Positions 18,186 to 33,908 are shown, counted from the stretch's first letter. The stretch: 64,000 bases of DNA from Paenilisteria newyorkensis (GCF_000766145.1 NZ_JNFB01000007.1:1-64000); one strand, 5' to 3'. Translations and numbers: made by a program. Notes: generated by a model not told the origin, from the sequence alone.

Positions 18186-19262
18186 ATGTATGATCGTTTA
18201 CAAGCGGTGGAAGATCGCTATGATGAATTGAACGAATTGCTGAGCGACCCGAACGTGGTCAGTGACGCGAAAAAGCTCCGCGACTATTCCAAAGAGCAGT
18301 CTGGCATCACTGAAACAGTCGAGACATATCGCGAGTATAAAGAAGTGACCGCGGGACTTGCGGAAACGCGCGAAATGATGAACGAGAAGCTCGACGATGA
18401 CATGAAAGAAATGGTGAAAGAAGAATTTAATGAATTAACGCAAAAAAAAGCCGAACTGGAAGAAAAACTGAAATTATTGCTCGTTCCAAAAGACCCGAAT
18501 GACGACAAAAACGTTATTATGGAGATTCGCGGAGCTGCGGGTGGCGATGAAGCCGCTCTATTTGCTGGCGACTTATTCCGGATGTACTCACGTTACGCCG
18601 AATCTCGCGGTTGGAAAGCCGAAGTTATGGAAGCGAACGCGACGGGAATTGGTGGTTATAAAGAGATCATCGTATTGATTAACGGCGCTGGCGCTTACTC
18701 ACGTCTGAAATACGAAAATGGCGCGCATCGTGTACAACGTGTTCCAGAAACCGAATCAGGCGGTCGAATCCATACATCGACGGCGACCGTTGCGATTTTG
18801 CCAGAAGCAGAAGATGTGGAAATCGACATTAAAGATAACGAAATTCGGACGGATACGTTCGCTTCGAGTGGTGCGGGCGGACAGAGTGTCAATACGACGA
18901 TGTCAGCCGTACGTTTGACGCATATTCCGACGGGGATTGTTGTTTCGATGCAGGATGAACGTTCCCAAATTAAGAATAAAGAAAAGGCGATGAAAATTTT
19001 GCGTGCTCGGATTTTTGATAAATTTGAGCGTGAAGCACGTGAGGAATACGATACACATCGGAAATCGGCAGTTGGTACCGGTGACCGTTCTGAGCGGATT
19101 CGGACGTATAATTATCCACAAAACCGTGTGACAGACCACCGCATTGGTTTGACGATTCAAAAGCTCGATCAAATTATGGAAGGCAAGCTGGATGAAGTGA
19201 TCGACGCGCTTATTATGGAAGATCAAACGAGCCGACTCGACCACCTAAGCGACGGTATGTAA
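18186..19262 (+). CDS. prfA: Peptide chain release factor 1
   Basis: Terminates translation at UAA and UAG. 358 residues, N-terminal helical domain, GGQ motif in [21 protein letters not shown] that triggers peptidyl-tRNA hydrolysis, and a C-terminal domain with [31 protein letters not shown]. The symbol is shared with, but unrelated to, the Listeria virulence regulator PrfA. The next gene encodes the methylase that modifies the GGQ glutamine. Confidence 0.97.
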   Translation: MYDRLQAVEDRYDELNELLSDPNVVSDAKKLRDYSKEQSGITETVETYREYKEVTAGLAETREMMNEKLDDDMKEMVKEEFNELTQKKAELEEKLKLLLVPKDPNDDKNVIMEIRGAAGGDEAALFAGDLFRMYSRYAESRGWKAEVMEANATGIGGYKEIIVLINGAGAYSRLKYENGAHRVQRVPETESGGRIHTSTATVAILPEAEDVEIDIKDNEIRTDTFASSGAGGQSVNTTMSAVRLTHIPTGIVVSMQDERSQIKNKEKAMKILRARIFDKFEREAREEYDTHRKSAVGTGDRSERIRTYNYPQNRVTDHRIGLTIQKLDQIMEGKLDEVIDALIMEDQTSRLDHLSDGM

Positions 19263-19263
19263 G

Positions 19264-20109
19264 ATGACAATTGCCGAAATCTTGCACCAAGCAAAAGCCG
19301 AATTAAGCGCTCGCGATTTAGACCTCAACATCGCAGAAATTATCATCGAAACGCGGCTTGACCTGACACGATCCGAGCTATGGATGTCAACGAACCGCGA
19401 GCTAAATCCGAGCGAAAAAGCCCAGTTTGACAACGATTTCGCACGTTATATAAACGGAGAGCCAGTTCAGTATATTTTAGAAGTGGCTCCTTTTTATGGT
19501 CGCGATTTCTATGTCACACCGAGTGTCCTAATTCCTCGTCCAGAAACCGAAGAACTCGTGTACGCCGCCGAAAAATTTATCGAAAAAAATCCAGCGCGAA
19601 TCCAGCGTATTTTGGATGTTTGCACAGGTAGCGGAATTATCCCCATCACACTAAAAGCAACATTTCCCGAGTGTTCGGTGACCGGTTCCGATATTTCCGC
19701 CGAAGCCCTCGAAGTCGCAGGACAAAATAAGACCCGCCTAAAAAAAGATGTCCGATTTATCCACAGCGATCTCGTAGACTATTTCCAACAAAATGGCGAA
19801 AAATTCGATATGATTCTGGCAAACCCGCCGTATATTGCGGATAGTGAGCGCGTGGAAATGTCGAATTACGTCTTAGATCACGAACCAGAACTAGCCCTAT
19901 TCGCGCCAAATGACGGTTTAGCCATTTACGAACGGTTGATTCAGGATTTACCAGATATTGTGGATAACTTGTTTTGGATTGGGATGGAAATAGGTTATAC
20001 ACAGGGTTCCGCAGTAAAAAAGTTTTTCAAAAAAAGTTTTCCACAGGCAAATGTCATCATCAAGCAAGACATCAACGGGAAAGATCGAATGGTAATTTGC
20101 CATAACTAA
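19264..20109 (+). CDS. prmC: Release factor glutamine N5-methyltransferase
   Basis: SAM-dependent methylation of the GGQ glutamine of RF-1 and RF-2. 281 residues with an N-terminal helical domain, a SAM-binding loop [18 protein letters not shown], and the diagnostic NPPYIAD. It starts 1 base after the prfA stop, a conserved operon pairing. A hairpin with a T tail follows. Confidence 0.95.
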   Translation: MTIAEILHQAKAELSARDLDLNIAEIIIETRLDLTRSELWMSTNRELNPSEKAQFDNDFARYINGEPVQYILEVAPFYGRDFYVTPSVLIPRPETEELVYAAEKFIEKNPARIQRILDVCTGSGIIPITLKATFPECSVTGSDISAEALEVAGQNKTRLKKDVRFIHSDLVDYFQQNGEKFDMILANPPYIADSERVEMSNYVLDHEPELALFAPNDGLAIYERLIQDLPDIVDNLFWIGMEIGYTQGSAVKKFFKKSFPQANVIIKQDINGKDRMVICHN

Positions 20110-20118
20110 TTGATATAG

Positions 20119-20148
20119 AAGCATTTCTAATGAAGAAGTGCTTTTTTA
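20119..20148 (+). terminator. Terminator of tdk-prfA-prmC
   Basis: AAGCATTTC pairs with GAAGTGCTT (one G-T pair), followed by TTTTTTATT. Confidence 0.75.
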
Positions 20149-20158
20149 TTCGCATTAT

Positions 20159-20316
20159 TTATCCACAGCATTGGGGATAAAACTTTGTGCAAAAAAATAT
20201 TTTTAATCAAATCTTAATAATTAAAACCCAGTTATCAACACACTTATTCACATTATCCACAGGTTCACAATTAGTTATCCACATTGACAAAGTTATTATC
20301 CACAGTTTGGGGATAA
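20159..20316. promoter_or_regulatory. DnaA-box cluster upstream of ywlC/tsaC
   Basis: Four perfect DnaA boxes TTATCCACA on the plus strand at 20159, 20253, 20275 and 20296. Single-mismatch boxes are TTATCAACA at 20232 and TTATTCACA at 20244, plus the reverse boxes TGGGGATAA at 20172 and 20308. Eight sites in 158 bases far exceeds chance. From memory, one of the B. subtilis DnaA-binding clusters outside oriC is also next to ywlC. No dnaA, dnaN or other origin gene is nearby, so this is a DnaA reservoir or regulatory cluster rather than an origin. Confidence 0.85.
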
Positions 20317-20420
20317 CTTCGTGGATGAAAGCCATTTTTCAAATAAATCGATCTCACACTGTAAAAAAAGCGTCAGAACCGTTAAAATAAGATTAAAGCA
20401 ATGTAAAGGAGCAATTCCTA

Positions 20421-21467
20421 ATGGAAACAAAGATTTGGCATATCACAAAGGAAAATGAAATTCAGACGTACCTCGAAGCCGCGAAACTTTTGCAAGCGGG
20501 AGAAACTGTGGCTTTCCCAACCGAAACGGTATACGGTATCGGTGCGGACGCTACAAACGAGCAAGCCGTCGCTAAAATATACGAAGCAAAAGGCAGGCCA
20601 TCTGATAACCCGCTCATCGTCCACATCGCGGATCAGTCTCAAATTCATGAATTCGTCCAGAAAGTTCCGAGCAACGCCAAAAAACTGATGCGGGAATTTT
20701 GGCCGGGACCGTTAACGATTATCTTGCCATTACAGCCTGGTCGATTAGCTACCAATGTGACGGCAGGCCTCGATAGTGTGGGTGTACGCATGCCGGAACA
20801 TCCTGTTGCACTTGGTCTTTTAGCGGTAGCGGGCATTCCTGTGGCAGCTCCAAGTGCGAATCGATCGGGAAAACCGAGCCCAACATCTGGGGAACACGTC
20901 GAGGAAGATTTATCGGGACGAATTGCGGGTATTGTTTTTGGTGGGAAAACTGGCGTTGGTCTGGAATCCACGGTGATTGACTGCACACTTGAAATCCCAG
21001 CCATTTTGCGACCAGGCGGCGTTTCACAAGAGGAAATAGAAGCGGTGATTGGTTCCGTTATTTCAGAAGCGAAAGAAGTCGCGCAGCAAGAAGCCCCGAA
21101 AGCGCCCGGAATGAAATACACGCACTATGCCCCGAAAGCCCCTGTGGCCATTATTGAGGGCGATGCAGCATTTTTCCAAAAACAGATTGACTTGGCCGAA
21201 AAACGCGGAGAAATCGTCGGTGTGCTCGTTTCAGATGAGCTAGAGGCGCAGTTGCGAAAGTCAGATTATATGGTGGGGCTTGGCAGTAAGGCTTATCCGG
21301 AAGAAGTCGCCTACCGCCTATACGACCGATTACGCCATTTTGACCACACACCTGTGACGCTAATTTACGCCGAGCCTTTTGCAAAAACGGGTATCGGAGA
21401 AGCGGTAATGAATCGTCTTGATAAGGCAGCAGGCGGACATTATATTAAGCAAAGCGAGGAACGTTAG
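20421..21467 (+). CDS. tsaC: L-threonylcarbamoyladenylate synthase (Sua5/YwlC type)
   Basis: Makes threonylcarbamoyl-AMP from threonine, bicarbonate and ATP, the first step of the t6A37 tRNA modification. 348 residues, the long Sua5 form: a YrdC domain at about 10-200 (FPTETVYGIGADA, KGRPSDNPLIVHI, SANRSGKPSPT) and a C-terminal Sua5 domain joined by APGMKYTHYAPKAPV. Start ATG follows AAAGGAG. It lies directly downstream of the DnaA-box cluster, which could affect its transcription. The next gene starts 1 base after its stop. Confidence 0.94.
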   Translation: METKIWHITKENEIQTYLEAAKLLQAGETVAFPTETVYGIGADATNEQAVAKIYEAKGRPSDNPLIVHIADQSQIHEFVQKVPSNAKKLMREFWPGPLTIILPLQPGRLATNVTAGLDSVGVRMPEHPVALGLLAVAGIPVAAPSANRSGKPSPTSGEHVEEDLSGRIAGIVFGGKTGVGLESTVIDCTLEIPAILRPGGVSQEEIEAVIGSVISEAKEVAQQEAPKAPGMKYTHYAPKAPVAIIEGDAAFFQKQIDLAEKRGEIVGVLVSDELEAQLRKSDYMVGLGSKAYPEEVAYRLYDRLRHFDHTPVTLIYAEPFAKTGIGEAVMNRLDKAAGGHYIKQSEER

Positions 21468-21468
21468 A

Positions 21469-21870
21469 ATGAATATCTTATTTGTGTGCACTGGAAATAC
21501 ATGCCGAAGCCCAATGGCCGAAAAAATGTTACAGTGGTTCAAGCCAGAATGGGAAATCCGCTCTGCCGGACTTGCAGCACAGACCGGCGCACCAATGTCG
21601 ATACAATCAAAAGAAATATTGCAAGAACATGGCTTACCGACCTATCATCTTGCAAAATTGCTAACCCCTGACTTAGTAGAAGAAGCCGACAAAATTTTTG
21701 TGATGACAGAACAACATCGGCGCACCCTTGTGGATAAGTTCCCAAACAAAAAAACAGAGCTGATTTCCCCATACGATTTTGATGTGGCCGATCCGTACGG
21801 TGGGAGTAAGGCGGATTACGAATATACGTTTGCAGAGTTGGAAGAGATGATTGCGCGACGATTTTTGTGA
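21469..21870 (+). CDS. ywlE: Protein-arginine phosphatase (YwlE-like)
   Basis: Low-molecular-weight phosphatase fold, 133 residues. The P-loop CTGNTCRSPMAE has nucleophile Cys7 and Thr11, the residue known to make B. subtilis YwlE specific for phosphoarginine over phosphotyrosine. The general acid is in DVADPYGGS. It is expected to reverse McsB arginine phosphorylation and so affect CtsR and ClpCP. I use ATG 21469; an in-frame start further left lies inside tsaC and has no separate support. Confidence 0.9.
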   Translation: MNILFVCTGNTCRSPMAEKMLQWFKPEWEIRSAGLAAQTGAPMSIQSKEILQEHGLPTYHLAKLLTPDLVEEADKIFVMTEQHRRTLVDKFPNKKTELISPYDFDVADPYGGSKADYEYTFAELEEMIARRFL

Positions 21871-21893
21871 AATAATCGGAGGAGGGAAATAGT

Positions 21894-22415
21894 ATGACAA
21901 AGCCAAACGTTCCTAAAGCACCAGAAGGTTATCAAACGGTGAATTCATTTATCATCACGAAAGATGCCGAAAATGTGCTCCAATTTTTAAGAAAGGTATT
22001 CCATGCCAAAGAGCTAGTTGACGCTAGGACGGTGGATACAGATGGTCTGATACTACATTCTGAGGTGATCATTGGTGACTCTATTGTAATGGTTGCGGAT
22101 AGAAAAGCAGATTGGCCATACACTCCAAGTTTGCTTCGTGTATATGTGGAAAACATGGAAGAAACACTAAGAGAAGCACAGCATTTAGGTGCGAAAATTG
22201 TAACAAACCCGACTGATTTTTATGGCGATACATTGTCTCGAATACAAGATAAATGGGGAAATGTTTGGTGGATTTATGAGCATCAAGAGCAGGAAGTTTC
22301 ATGGGAAGCAAGCGAGGATTCTGATGAAAGTTGGGATTTTGAGCCAAGCGAGGAATTAACGTATATTCATGATAGTTTGTTGACCACAATGCGAAATCTA
22401 AAAGCAGAGGAATAA
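21894..22415 (+). CDS. VOC (glyoxalase/bleomycin-resistance) superfamily protein, PhnB-like
   Basis: Two beta-alpha-beta-beta-beta modules typical of the vicinal oxygen chelate fold at about 12-135, with the end motif IQDKWGNVWWIYEHQEQ; the remaining residues to 173 form an acidic tail. The closest named type is the PhnB-like group, most of whose members have no known substrate. ATG follows GGAGGG, 23 bases after ywlE, so it is probably co-transcribed. I do not recall this gene between ywlE and glyA in L. monocytogenes; it is followed by PE5. Confidence 0.75.
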   Translation: MTKPNVPKAPEGYQTVNSFIITKDAENVLQFLRKVFHAKELVDARTVDTDGLILHSEVIIGDSIVMVADRKADWPYTPSLLRVYVENMEETLREAQHLGAKIVTNPTDFYGDTLSRIQDKWGNVWWIYEHQEQEVSWEASEDSDESWDFEPSEELTYIHDSLLTTMRNLKAEE

Positions 22416-22435
22416 GTCTAGCATTGGGACGGGAT

Positions 22436-22600
22436 ACGCCGAAAAATAGCTGATTCCGTCTTTCGTCTAGTCCTATTAGCCAGCCTTTCGGAAATTGCTG
22501 TGGTTGTTAGGAAGTTAAAACCTCAATATGAGTGTGAAGGCAGTGAACATTCGTTCCTCGCCCCCTAACAATTTCTGTCGAGGCTAACGGGCTGACTCCG
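22436..22600. repeat. Palindromic intergenic element PE5
   Basis: Left arm AGCCAGCCTTTCGGAAATTG (22478-22497) and right arm 22569-22593 form an imperfect inverted repeat. 22559-22593 is identical over 35 bases to PE2. Between them is a degenerate core hairpin (GGTT/AACC around 22502-22522) and the small hairpin GAGTGT/ACATTC (22530-22535, 22548-22553). No gene in the 328-base gap apart from the promoter of glyA, which I could not place. Confidence 0.7.
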
Positions 22601-22743
22601 CTTTTCGTTCTTGTGAATTACCTCACTATTTAGAATTAAGCTAATCTTGCGCGAAAATACTTGCAATTTAAGCTGGAATGAGAGATTATTAAACCATGTA
22701 CGAAGCTTTACTAATCATTTGAGAAAAGGATGGGGATCCACAC

Positions 22744-23985
22744 ATGGTTTATCTACAAAAGCACGACAAGGCAGTTTTTGATGCAATTGAGTTAGAGTTA
22801 GGCAGACAACGCAGTAATATCGAGTTAATCGCATCGGAGAATTTCGTAACCGAACAAGTTATGGAAGCGATGGGATCTGTTTTAACGAACAAATACGCAG
22901 AAGGTTACCCTGGCAAACGCTATTACGGCGGTTGTGAATATGTTGATATTGTAGAAAACTTAGCCCGTGATCGCGCGAAACAATTATTTGGCGCCGAATA
23001 TGCTAATGTTCAACCTCACTCTGGTGCACAAGCAAACATGGCGGTTTATCACGCTACGCTGAAACCAGGAGACGTCGTTCTTGGAATGAATTTATCTCAT
23101 GGTGGGCATTTAACACACGGCAGCCCAGCTAATTTTAGTGGTGAATTGTATAAATTCGTGGCTTACGGTGTGGATGAAGAGACGAAACAAATTGATTATG
23201 ACAAAGTTCGTGAAATTGCCCTAGAACATAAGCCAAAAATGATCGTGGCGGGAGCAAGTGCTTATCCACGTGCCATTGATTTCGCTAAATTCCGTGAAAT
23301 CGCGGATGAAGTTGGCGCATACTTAATGGTTGACATGGCCCATATCGCCGGTCTTGTTGCAACAGGTCATCATCAAAACCCGGTTCCATATGCAGACTTC
23401 GTAACGACGACAACGCATAAAACCTTGCGCGGTCCACGTGGCGGTATGATTTTAGCAAAAGCTGAATGGGAAGCGAAACTAAACAAAGCCATTTTTCCAG
23501 GAATTCAAGGCGGTCCATTAATGCACGTTATCGCGGCAAAAGCAGTTGCATTTGGCGAAGCATTACAACCCGAATTCACAACATACAGCGAAAATATCTT
23601 AAAAAATTCCAAACAATTGGCGAAAACATTGCAAGAAAACGACGTAACAGTCTTAACTGGCGGTTCCGATAATCACTTGCTACTAATCGACTTGAAACCA
23701 CTGGGCTTAACTGGAAAAGCAGCAGAAGCAGTGCTTGACGATGTCGGCCTTACTGTAAACAAAAACACCATTCCATTCGAAACAGAAAGTCCTTTTGTAA
23801 CGAGCGGTATTCGTGTTGGTGTTGCAGCAGTAACAACGCGTGGTTTCGATGAAGAAGCTATTGCTAGAGTCGGAAAACTGATTGCAAAAGTGTTGCATAA
23901 CTTAGAAGACGAGGCTGTTCTTGCAGAAGTGAAACAAGAAGTAGCTGAAATCACAGCGGAATATCCATTATATCCATCACTATAA
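22744..23985 (+). CDS. glyA: Serine hydroxymethyltransferase
   Basis: PLP enzyme interconverting serine and glycine with transfer of a one-carbon unit to tetrahydrofolate. 413 residues with [12 protein letters not shown], the PLP lysine in [13 protein letters not shown], and the active-site stretch [30 protein letters not shown] precedes the ATG. A monocistronic gene with its own terminator, followed by upp as in related genomes. Confidence 0.97.
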   Translation: MVYLQKHDKAVFDAIELELGRQRSNIELIASENFVTEQVMEAMGSVLTNKYAEGYPGKRYYGGCEYVDIVENLARDRAKQLFGAEYANVQPHSGAQANMAVYHATLKPGDVVLGMNLSHGGHLTHGSPANFSGELYKFVAYGVDEETKQIDYDKVREIALEHKPKMIVAGASAYPRAIDFAKFREIADEVGAYLMVDMAHIAGLVATGHHQNPVPYADFVTTTTHKTLRGPRGGMILAKAEWEAKLNKAIFPGIQGGPLMHVIAAKAVAFGEALQPEFTTYSENILKNSKQLAKTLQENDVTVLTGGSDNHLLLIDLKPLGLTGKAAEAVLDDVGLTVNKNTIPFETESPFVTSGIRVGVAAVTTRGFDEEAIARVGKLIAKVLHNLEDEAVLAEVKQEVAEITAEYPLYPSL

Positions 23986-23991
23986 ACAGAG

Positions 23992-24025
23992 AAAGCCTTG
24001 CTAGCAATTTAGTAGGGCTTTTTTT
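23992..24025 (+). terminator. Terminator of glyA
   Basis: AAAGCC..GCTA pairs with TAG..GGCTTT followed by T7. Confidence 0.8.
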
Positions 24026-24054
24026 GTAGCATTTTTTACGAAACGATTTAATAC

Positions 24055-24082
24055 TTGCACAAGCGCGATTCTCTGATACAAT
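24055..24082 (+). promoter_or_regulatory. Promoter of upp
   Basis: TTGCAC (24055-24060), 16-bp spacer, TACAAT (24077-24082), 36 bases before the start codon. Confidence 0.7.
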
Positions 24083-24117
24083 AAGAGAAGGAAATTTACC
24101 TTAAAGGAGCGAATACA

Positions 24118-24747
24118 ATGGCAAAAGTACACGTAATAGATCACCCATTAGTTCAGCATAAATTAACAATTATCCGCGACAAAGACACAGGAACGAAAGC
24201 ATTCCGTGAACTAGTAAACGAAGTCGCGACATTAATGGCGTATGAAATTACACGCGACGTCGAGCTAGAAGACACATTTGTTGAAACACCGCTACAAAGA
24301 ACACCCGCAAAAACAATCGCAGGTAAGAAATTAGGCGTGGTTCCAATTTTGCGCGCAGGTCTTGGCATGGCAGACGGAATTCTAACACTAATTCCCGCTG
24401 CAAAAGTGGGGCATGTTGGGCTCTACCGCGATCATGACACATTAGAACCAGTCGAGTATTTCGTGAAACTACCATCTGACGTGGAAGAGCGTCTATTCAT
24501 CGTAGTTGATCCAATGCTTGCAACTGGTGGTTCCGCAATCATGGCCATCGACTGCTTGAAGAAACGTGGCGCGAAAAACATGAAATTCATGTGTTTAGTT
24601 GCCGCTCCAGAGGGAATTAAAGCATTACAAGAGGCACATCCAGACGTGGATATTTTCGTTGCCGGCTTAGATGAAAAACTCGACGAACACGGCTACATTA
24701 TTCCAGGCTTAGGCGACGCTGGTGACCGCTTGTTTGGTACAAAATAA
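24118..24747 (+). CDS. upp: Uracil phosphoribosyltransferase
   Basis: Salvage of uracil to UMP with PRPP. 209 residues; PRPP-binding motif [13 protein letters not shown] and uracil-binding C-terminal [17 protein letters not shown] are both present. ATG follows AAAGGAG. A terminator-like hairpin separates it from mnaA, so the two are at most partly co-transcribed. Confidence 0.97.
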   Translation: MAKVHVIDHPLVQHKLTIIRDKDTGTKAFRELVNEVATLMAYEITRDVELEDTFVETPLQRTPAKTIAGKKLGVVPILRAGLGMADGILTLIPAAKVGHVGLYRDHDTLEPVEYFVKLPSDVEERLFIVVDPMLATGGSAIMAIDCLKKRGAKNMKFMCLVAAPEGIKALQEAHPDVDIFVAGLDEKLDEHGYIIPGLGDAGDRLFGTK

Positions 24748-24759
24748 TAGAGATTCAAG

Positions 24760-24789
24760 AACGGGGAAGCAGAGGTTTCCTCGTTTTTT
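24760..24789 (+). terminator. Hairpin with T tract between upp and mnaA
   Basis: AACGGGGAA pairs with TTTCCTCGTT, followed by TTTTTC. It lies 20 bases before the mnaA start, so it may attenuate rather than fully stop transcription if mnaA has no promoter of its own. Confidence 0.7.
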
Positions 24790-24808
24790 CAGAAAGGGTT
24801 GGGGAACG

Positions 24809-25951
24809 ATGAGTAAAATTAAAGTAATGAGTGTTTTCGGAACACGACCAGAAGCAATAAAAATGGCACCACTAGTTTTAGAATTTGAGAAACAAAAAGA
24901 GTTTTTCGAGTCCCGCGTAGTCATCACCGCGCAACATCGCGAAATGTTAGACCAAGTGTTGGATATTTTCAACGTGCAACCCGACGTAGATTTAAACATC
25001 ATGCAAAAACAACAAACGTTAACCGACATTACAACACGCGCGATGCAAGGTTTGAATGAAGTAATCGCCGAAGAAAAACCAGATATCGTCCTAGTTCACG
25101 GCGACACGACAACAAGTTTTGCGGCGGCACTGGCAGCTTTCTACAACCAAACAGCTATTGGACACGTAGAGGCAGGCTTGCGGACATGGAATAAATACTC
25201 ACCATTTCCAGAAGAGATGAACCGTCAATTGACAGGCGTTATGGCGGATTTACATTTCTCGCCGACGTCACAATCGAAGCAAAACCTGCTAGATGAAGGT
25301 AAGAATCCTGATACTATTTTTGTCACAGGTAATACCGCGATCGATGCACTGAAAACAACAGTTCAAGAAGACTACCATCATCCAATTTTAGATGGGCTAG
25401 GCGATAACCGCTTAATTCTAATGACGGCACATCGTCGTGAAAATCTAGGGGCACCGATGCAAGGTATTTTTGAAGCCGTTCGTGAAATTGCCGAGTCGCG
25501 CGAAGACGTTGAAATCGTATACCCAATGCATATGAACCCTGCCGTTCGTGAAAAAGCAACGGCAATTCTTGGTGGGCATCCACGCATCCATCTCATCGAG
25601 CCACTAGACGCAATCGATTTCCACAATTTCTTGAAAAAATCGTATCTTGTCTTTACCGATTCAGGTGGCGTACAAGAAGAAGCGCCTGGAATGGGAGTTC
25701 CCGTTTTAGTGCTACGCGATACAACCGAGCGTCCAGAAGGCGTGGAAGCAGGAACGCTGAAACTTATCGGCACGGCCAAAGAAGACCTGAAAAAAGAAGC
25801 GTTCGATTTACTGGACAATAAAGATGCCTATCTTAAAATGGCGAATGCAAGCAATCCATACGGAGACGGCGAAGCATCCGCACGAATTTTAGAAGCCATC
25901 AAGTTCCATTTCCAAAAAACAACTGAACGCCCATCAGACTACACCGTATAA
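24809..25951 (+). CDS. mnaA: UDP-N-acetylglucosamine 2-epimerase (non-hydrolysing)
   Basis: Converts UDP-GlcNAc to UDP-ManNAc, the donor for the teichoic-acid linkage unit made by the TagA/TagO enzymes encoded 14-17 kb downstream. 380 residues with VFGTRPEAIKMAPLV, the active-site GDTTTSFAAALAAFY, GHVEAGLRT and TDSGGVQEEAPGMGVPVLVLRDTTERPEG. I use ATG 24809 with GGTTGGGG upstream; a longer frame would begin inside upp. Confidence 0.93.
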   Translation: MSKIKVMSVFGTRPEAIKMAPLVLEFEKQKEFFESRVVITAQHREMLDQVLDIFNVQPDVDLNIMQKQQTLTDITTRAMQGLNEVIAEEKPDIVLVHGDTTTSFAAALAAFYNQTAIGHVEAGLRTWNKYSPFPEEMNRQLTGVMADLHFSPTSQSKQNLLDEGKNPDTIFVTGNTAIDALKTTVQEDYHHPILDGLGDNRLILMTAHRRENLGAPMQGIFEAVREIAESREDVEIVYPMHMNPAVREKATAILGGHPRIHLIEPLDAIDFHNFLKKSYLVFTDSGGVQEEAPGMGVPVLVLRDTTERPEGVEAGTLKLIGTAKEDLKKEAFDLLDNKDAYLKMANASNPYGDGEASARILEAIKFHFQKTTERPSDYTV

Positions 25952-25961
25952 AAAAGAATCC

Positions 25962-26010
25962 GATCATCTTTCGTTTCAAAATTTTACGCGAAAGATGGTC
26001 TTTTTATTTT
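25962..26010 (+). terminator. Terminator of mnaA
   Basis: GATCATCTTTCG pairs with CGAAAGATGGTC (one G-T pair), then TTTTTATTTT. Confidence 0.85.
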
Positions 26011-26136
26011 CTATGAATAATCCGTTTTATTACGCCTAAAAACCTATGAAAAAACAAGAAATCCCAATGGAAGCGCATCATTATTACAGATATATTACGA
26101 GGCAAGTTTTCGCTAGAGCTTTACAGCGGATTGTGT

Positions 26137-26142
26137 TAAGAT
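26137..26142 (+). promoter_or_regulatory. Extended -10 promoter of the candidate RNA
   Basis: TG-T-TAAGAT (TG at 26134-26135) in a region with no gene. No good -35 is visible, as is usual for extended -10 promoters. Predicted start near 26149. Confidence 0.45.
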
Positions 26143-26148
26143 GAACAA

Positions 26149-26399
26149 TGTTATTACAAAAGAGCATGAGATTTAGCTGTTCATGAAATGCGTAAGGGAT
26201 AATTGCTGCAAGTCAGCACTGTCTCAATCCCGCCGACGTCCGAAAATAAGGGCGTGGACAGAATTGACCCAAGTGTGCTGGGTAATTATAACTTCATATT
26301 CAAGTCATACGTGTCTAGCTATTTTTTTCACTGGAAGGAGCTTTCGCAAACACGTATCTTGCCGAAAGTCTTTTGCCAAGTCAGGTGAGAGCTTTTTTT
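26149..26399 (+). ncRNA. Candidate structured non-coding RNA upstream of the atp operon
   Basis: A gene-less transcript is suggested by an extended -10 at the left and a T7 tract at the right. 26199-26289 forms one long rod of four nested stems: ATAATT/AATTAT, CAGCAC/GTGCTG, TCAAT/ATTGA and ACGTCC/GGGCGT (one G-T). Then ATACGTGT (26307-26314) pairs perfectly with ACACGTAT (26350-26357). The end has two competing hairpins: CTTTCG/CGAAAG (26341-26346, 26363-26368), or GAGCTTTC with GAGAGCTT just before T7 (26393-26399). I tested it by eye against common riboswitches, T-box, RNase P, SRP, 6S and tmRNA and found no match. Whether it is free-standing or an attenuated leader is open. Confidence 0.55.
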
Positions 26400-26631
26400 G
26401 TACAATTTATGTGAAAGTCTAAACAACATCTAAGCTTTCTAAGGAATATGGAGGTGTAGCGTGCGATAAACTACTCTGAAATCAAATCCAAATAATGCCT
26501 GTACTAGCGAAATCAGAGCAACCTATATGATTTTTCAAAAAAATGTTAAAAATCAATTCGCATTATTTCCTTGAAGCAGTGTTATTGTGGTAGAATTGTT
26601 ATCAAGTAGGTACGGAATTTGTGAAAAGATA

Positions 26632-26661
26632 TTGACTTTTTACTTTTGCCTATTGTATGCT
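26632..26661 (+). promoter_or_regulatory. Promoter of the atp operon
   Basis: TTGACT (26632-26637), 18-bp spacer, TATGCT (26656-26661). It leaves a leader of about 165 bases before atpI, containing CTAAC/GTTAG and CTGTC/GACGG pairings. Confidence 0.55.
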
Positions 26662-26832
26662 AAAAACTAACGCACTGATAAGGCTTACAGCTGTGTTTAA
26701 TTTTTTGTTAGCAAACGGGTAATGTGTAAGAAATCACAAACTCCAAGCTTACTTCTGTCTTAAAATCCGAGTCACATTTTACAGACGGGGAGCAAGAAAT
26801 ACCAATAACATTAAGAAAGGACATCTGCCGGA

Positions 26833-27216
26833 ATGTTAGAATCACTAATAGGAATGTATCATCGTCATCAGAAATACATCATTGCTTTTGTTGGTATATG
26901 TGTAGCTGGATGGTTACTAACCCCACATGTACATATTTTTTTGGGGCTAAAACTGGGGATTATTGTAGGTTGGTTTAACTACTGGCTGTTGATGAGACGT
27001 ACACAGGCCATGACGAAAGCGATTGCCGAGAAGCGAACCTTTTATGGCATGGGCACAACAGCAAGAATGGGAAGCGTTCTACTTGCAACAATCATTGCGA
27101 CACAAGTACCGGATTTCTTTCACGTTTATAGTATGGTGATTGGTTTGGGCATTGTTTATTCCGTGGTTTTCTTGGATTTTGTTATCTATTCCATCTACCG
27201 GAAGAAAAACGCTTAA
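26833..27216 (+). CDS. atpI: ATP synthase subunit I (AtpI)
   Basis: Small membrane protein, 127 residues with four hydrophobic segments, encoded first in the operon. In other bacteria AtpI helps assemble the c-ring or supports Mg/Ca supply; it is not part of the finished enzyme. Identification rests on position, size, the basic patch MRRTQAMTKAIAEKR and topology, since the family is poorly conserved. AAAGGAC precedes the ATG. Confidence 0.85.
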   Translation: MLESLIGMYHRHQKYIIAFVGICVAGWLLTPHVHIFLGLKLGIIVGWFNYWLLMRRTQAMTKAIAEKRTFYGMGTTARMGSVLLATIIATQVPDFFHVYSMVIGLGIVYSVVFLDFVIYSIYRKKNA

Positions 27217-27232
27217 AAAGAGAGAGGGGTGA

Positions 27233-27955
<723 letters not shown>

Positions 27956-27985
27956 GCAACACTCGCCACACCTAAGTTAAGTCAG

Positions 27986-28278
<293 letters not shown>

Positions 28279-28372
28279 TTAGAAAACGTGGCGGGGCCAA
28301 CTCGCCATTCCTTTATGTGTCAAAAAACATGAAACGATAAAAAGCGAATGTATGGAAAGGAGTGAATCGAAC

Positions 28373-29424
<1,052 letters not shown>

Positions 29425-29437
29425 GCTTTCAGTGTAA

Positions 29438-30964
<1,527 letters not shown>

Positions 30965-31000
30965 CCCGTTTTTGACCGACAAACGAAACAAAGGTGGTGA

Positions 31001-31870
<870 letters not shown>

Positions 31871-31900
31871 ACATTTAAGAGCGCGTCTATCCACCCCTAA

Positions 31901-33358
<1,458 letters not shown>

Positions 33359-33361
33359 TAA

Positions 33362-33784
<423 letters not shown>

Positions 33785-33789
33785 GACAG

Positions 33790-33839
33790 AATGAGTTTGG
33801 AGTAAACCATTTTAGAATGGATATGACTCCAAGCTCATT
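33790..33839 (+). terminator. Hairpin at the end of the atp operon
   Basis: AATGAGTTTGGAGT pairs with ACTCCAAGCTCATT (one G-T pair). The T tract is interrupted (TTACTTCATTC), so termination may be partial. Confidence 0.6.
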
Positions 33840-33879
33840 TACTTCATTCTCTGAAAAGAAACAATAAAAGCATATAAAA

Positions 33880-33908
33880 TTGTTATTCAGCGATAATACT
33901 GGTAGAAT
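33880..33908 (+). promoter_or_regulatory. Promoter before the DUF1146 gene
   Basis: TTGTTA (33880-33885), 17-bp spacer, TAGAAT (33903-33908). Confidence 0.6.

Noticed and set aside
18186-19262. prfA as the Listeria virulence regulator
   Set aside because: The sequence is release factor 1 (GGQ motif, 358 residues); the shared symbol is a coincidence. No virulence island genes are in the window.
20159-20316. Chromosomal replication origin
   Set aside because: Dense DnaA boxes are present, but dnaA, dnaN, rpmH or gidA are not nearby and no AT-rich unwinding region adjoins in the usual arrangement; a DnaA-binding cluster outside oriC is the better reading.
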